Positions 24,664 through 26,387 of a stretch of 26,387 nt of DNA are shown piece after piece. How positions within the stretch are numbered: position 1 is the first letter of the stretch; each line of letters begins with the position of its first letter. A program made the position numbers and the translations under genes. The notes under the pieces were generated by a model that worked only from the letters and a program-made list of their open reading frames with translations, made no database searches and had not been told where the DNA came from. The stretch is from a virus: the IMG/VR virus record IMGVR_UViG_3300030098_004991, positions 1-26,387 of that record. One strand, written 5' to 3'.

Positions 24664-25944
24664 ATGAAAGATACTTTAAGAAATAATAATGAAATAGAAA
24701 TCTTAGGAAAAAATGGCAGATTGGTTACTAAAGAGACAATTCGCTCGGGTTTTTCTGATGAACAAAAAGTGTTTAAAATAAAAGGTAGAGTCGCAAAAGG
24801 TAAACCAACAATTATTGGTAGCTTAAAATTAACTGCGGCGCAGAATAGAAAATTTTTGAAAGCTCCAAATTTAAAACGAAACAAATCAAATAATATGTTG
24901 GGATTGGATAGCACTTTAAAAATGCGTAAAACAGGTGTAGACAAAGATGCTAATAACAATATAATAGCTTATTCGTACGACTTAATATATACCGGTAAAG
25001 AAACCACTGGCAAAGCAAAGGTATTAAAATATGATTTAATAAATAATTCAAGTAAAATTATTAATAAAATAAATGGAATAGATAAAATTGAAGTTGGTAA
25101 AAGTCTTATTAATAGTCAAGGTGAAAAAAGAAAAATAACTATTAAGGGATATCCTAATACTAATTTTAAGTTAGCTATAAATAAGGTTGATTTCTCTGTA
25201 GATAATAATAATAACTATAGAATTGTTGATACATTTGAATCATCTATATTAAAAGAAAACGTATATAACTCTACTCATAATACGCATGAAAAAACTATAG
25301 ACATAATTAATGGTTATCTAAATAAAGATGGTAATTTTTCTTTTATTCAAAAATTTGACAAAGTAACCTCTTTAAGTAGATACAATATACGTTTTTATCC
25401 ATCGGTTGTTTCTAGAAGATTTAAACCAGCTGGATGGTTTAAAGGCGATCGTGGATGGGAGGATTATTATACCAAAACATTTGTTCAACGTATAAATCCT
25501 ACTTTAACGTTTAGAGTTACTAAAACAAATAGCAACTATGGTATTAATGGTGGAGCTGTTGGTGTACACACTTATGATGATTTGTTTACTGGTAGTTATA
25601 GAGGAAATATAAGTGCGAGAAATTCATCTACATTTACATTAACGTATGTTTTACAAAGTAGTAGTGCAAAAACACTTTCAACATCTTCAGGAGCTAGTGG
25701 TGATGATTTATCGGGAACAAGAGGATTACCAGTTTTTTCTAATACAGATTCAAGTGCATCTGATTGGACAAATTCTGTTTCCACAACAAATGGTGAGTGT
25801 CATGTTGATATAAATAATATTGCTGCTACTGGGTCTGGAACAACAACATACACATTAACACTTAATGTTGATATTAAGAATTTTGGAACAAGAGATACGG
25901 TTATGGCATTAGACTTAGATGACGTAATAAATGTGTCTGCATAA
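24664..25944 (+). CDS. Structural protein of unknown function, 426 aa
   Basis: A Lys/Asn-rich, mainly beta protein with no signal peptide or membrane segment. The N-terminal third (about 1-90) is basic (VFKIKGRVAKGKPTIIGSLK, then AQNRKFLKAPNLKRNKSNN). The C-terminal 120 residues are Ser/Thr/Gly-rich, ending TYTLTLNVDIKNFGTRDTVM, as in many phage fibre ends. LSRYNIRFYP (237-246) resembles the LSRHNLRPEP and ISRHNL motifs of the two preceding proteins, hinting at a third, diverged member. I do not recognise a named family. A virion or tail accessory role is inferred from composition and the surrounding genes. It starts with an A/T leader (TTAAAATACA) and no Shine-Dalgarno. Confidence 0.5.
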   Translation: MKDTLRNNNEIEILGKNGRLVTKETIRSGFSDEQKVFKIKGRVAKGKPTIIGSLKLTAAQNRKFLKAPNLKRNKSNNMLGLDSTLKMRKTGVDKDANNNIIAYSYDLIYTGKETTGKAKVLKYDLINNSSKIINKINGIDKIEVGKSLINSQGEKRKITIKGYPNTNFKLAINKVDFSVDNNNNYRIVDTFESSILKENVYNSTHNTHEKTIDIINGYLNKDGNFSFIQKFDKVTSLSRYNIRFYPSVVSRRFKPAGWFKGDRGWEDYYTKTFVQRINPTLTFRVTKTNSNYGINGGAVGVHTYDDLFTGSYRGNISARNSSTFTLTYVLQSSSAKTLSTSSGASGDDLSGTRGLPVFSNTDSSASDWTNSVSTTNGECHVDINNIAATGSGTTTYTLTLNVDIKNFGTRDTVMALDLDDVINVSA

Positions 25945-25960
25945 TTTAAATAAATAAAAA

Positions 25961-26365
25961 ATGGCTGAAATAATACTACAACTTCCTTACCCCATAAACG
26001 TTTCTTGTCAAACTGGAGACATAGCTTATTACATAAACGCCGGCAACACTGTTGGAGGATTTTCAGTTAATCCAATAACAGAAGATATAACTGAAATAGG
26101 TGTTATAAAACAGATATGTCACGGAACAATTAACAATGGTGTATGTAGTGAAAACGAAAACTCTCTTCTTGTTCAAATTTTGTGTGAAATAAATATTAAT
26201 ACGGCACTTCCTACTTTTAATGATTTCATATTATTTGCTAAAGATAGGTCTGTTAATGAATCCTCAATACTTGGATATTATAGTGAAATGGTTTTTGAAA
26301 ACAACTCGCGTAGTAATGCTGAGTTATTTGCTGCTGCCGCTGGAATATCAGAAAACAGTAAATAA
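25961..26365 (+). CDS. Small conserved virion-module protein, 134 aa
   Basis: A 134-residue protein starting MAEIILQLPYPINVSCQTGD, with four cysteines (C16, C40, C48, C62 approximately) and a C-terminal block DFILFAKDRSVNESSILGYY (81-100), then SEMVFENNSRSNAELFAAAAGISENSK. Short marine-phage proteins with this 'FI.F.KD...N.SS.LGYY.E......S...AELFA....ISESSK' ending are familiar to me from structural regions, with no established role; a small head or tail accessory is likely. The gene follows an A-rich leader (AAATAAAAA) and is the last in the window, with 22 bases after the stop. Confidence 0.58.
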   Translation: MAEIILQLPYPINVSCQTGDIAYYINAGNTVGGFSVNPITEDITEIGVIKQICHGTINNGVCSENENSLLVQILCEININTALPTFNDFILFAKDRSVNESSILGYYSEMVFENNSRSNAELFAAAAGISENSK

Positions 26366-26375
26366 TTAGTAAAAA

Positions 26376-26387
26376 ATGTAACTATAT
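26376..26387. repeat. 12-mer ATGTAACTATAT, second copy at window edge
   Basis: Identical to 11676-11687 in the gap before the 66-aa gene. Both copies lie outside coding sequence, in positions where a promoter for the next unit could sit. A partly overlapping 12-mer (GTAACTATATAA) also occurs inside a gene at 24464-24475, so chance is not excluded. Confidence 0.3.

Noticed and set aside
24654-24959. 101-residue minus-strand frame over the start of the 426-aa gene
   Set aside because: Antisense shadow of a lysine-rich region, giving Phe/Leu runs that mimic a membrane protein; no leader or neighbours on that strand.

Overview
This window is a densely packed stretch of a virulent-type tailed bacteriophage genome. 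It holds the packaging, head, connector and tail module plus the end of a lysis gene. All 18 genes I call are on the + strand, most gaps are under 35 bases, and several neighbours overlap by 1-11 bases. The DNA is strongly AT-rich, and nearly all arginines outside the first gene are AGA. The most likely host is a marine member of the Bacteroidota (Flavobacteriia-like). Start codons are preceded by A/T-only leaders with no Shine-Dalgarno sequence, which is typical of Bacteroidota. One tail protein carries two copies of the GCTDPxAxNYxPxAT motif, common in secreted proteins of marine Bacteroidota. The terminase, portal, capsid and connector proteins resemble those of crAss-like phages and related uncultured marine podovirus-type phages. 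That kinship is from memory of the families, not from a search.

Layout. 3-374: C-terminal part of a holin-like membrane protein, cut by the window edge. 383-1941: two surface or fibre-type structural proteins, the second a LamG/concanavalin-like lectin-fold protein. 1974-3294: four small genes in overlapping order: a coiled-coil protein, a 74-residue conserved protein, a tandem GroES-like co-chaperonin candidate and a possible small terminase subunit. 3294-10686: large terminase, portal, scaffold and major capsid protein, closed by a strong hairpin terminator. 10754-11599: a conserved protein of unknown role with its own terminator. 11709-13543: a small CxC protein and two connector/ring-type proteins. 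13548-20093: a 2181-residue tail nozzle/muzzle-type protein. 20109-26365: two large paralogous tail or fibre-like proteins, a third possibly related structural protein and a small conserved protein.

How the genes fit together. The terminase would drive DNA through the portal into a shell built from major capsid protein on the scaffold. The co-chaperonin candidate, encoded just before the packaging genes, may redirect the host GroEL to fold capsid or tail proteins. The connector proteins join the portal to the large tail protein. The paralogous proteins, the lectin-fold protein and the Cys-rich repeat protein probably make up the cell-contact apparatus. The holin would release progeny. No replication, integrase, tRNA, CRISPR or reverse-transcriptase gene is visible. 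No stretch over 300 bases lacks a gene; the longest gap is 109 bases (11600-11708).

Most notable points: the tandem GroES-like protein, the paralogous tail pair with a possible third member, the Cys-rich insert inside the giant tail protein, the host-type GCTDP repeats, and a capsid-gene terminator only 23 bases before the next start codon.
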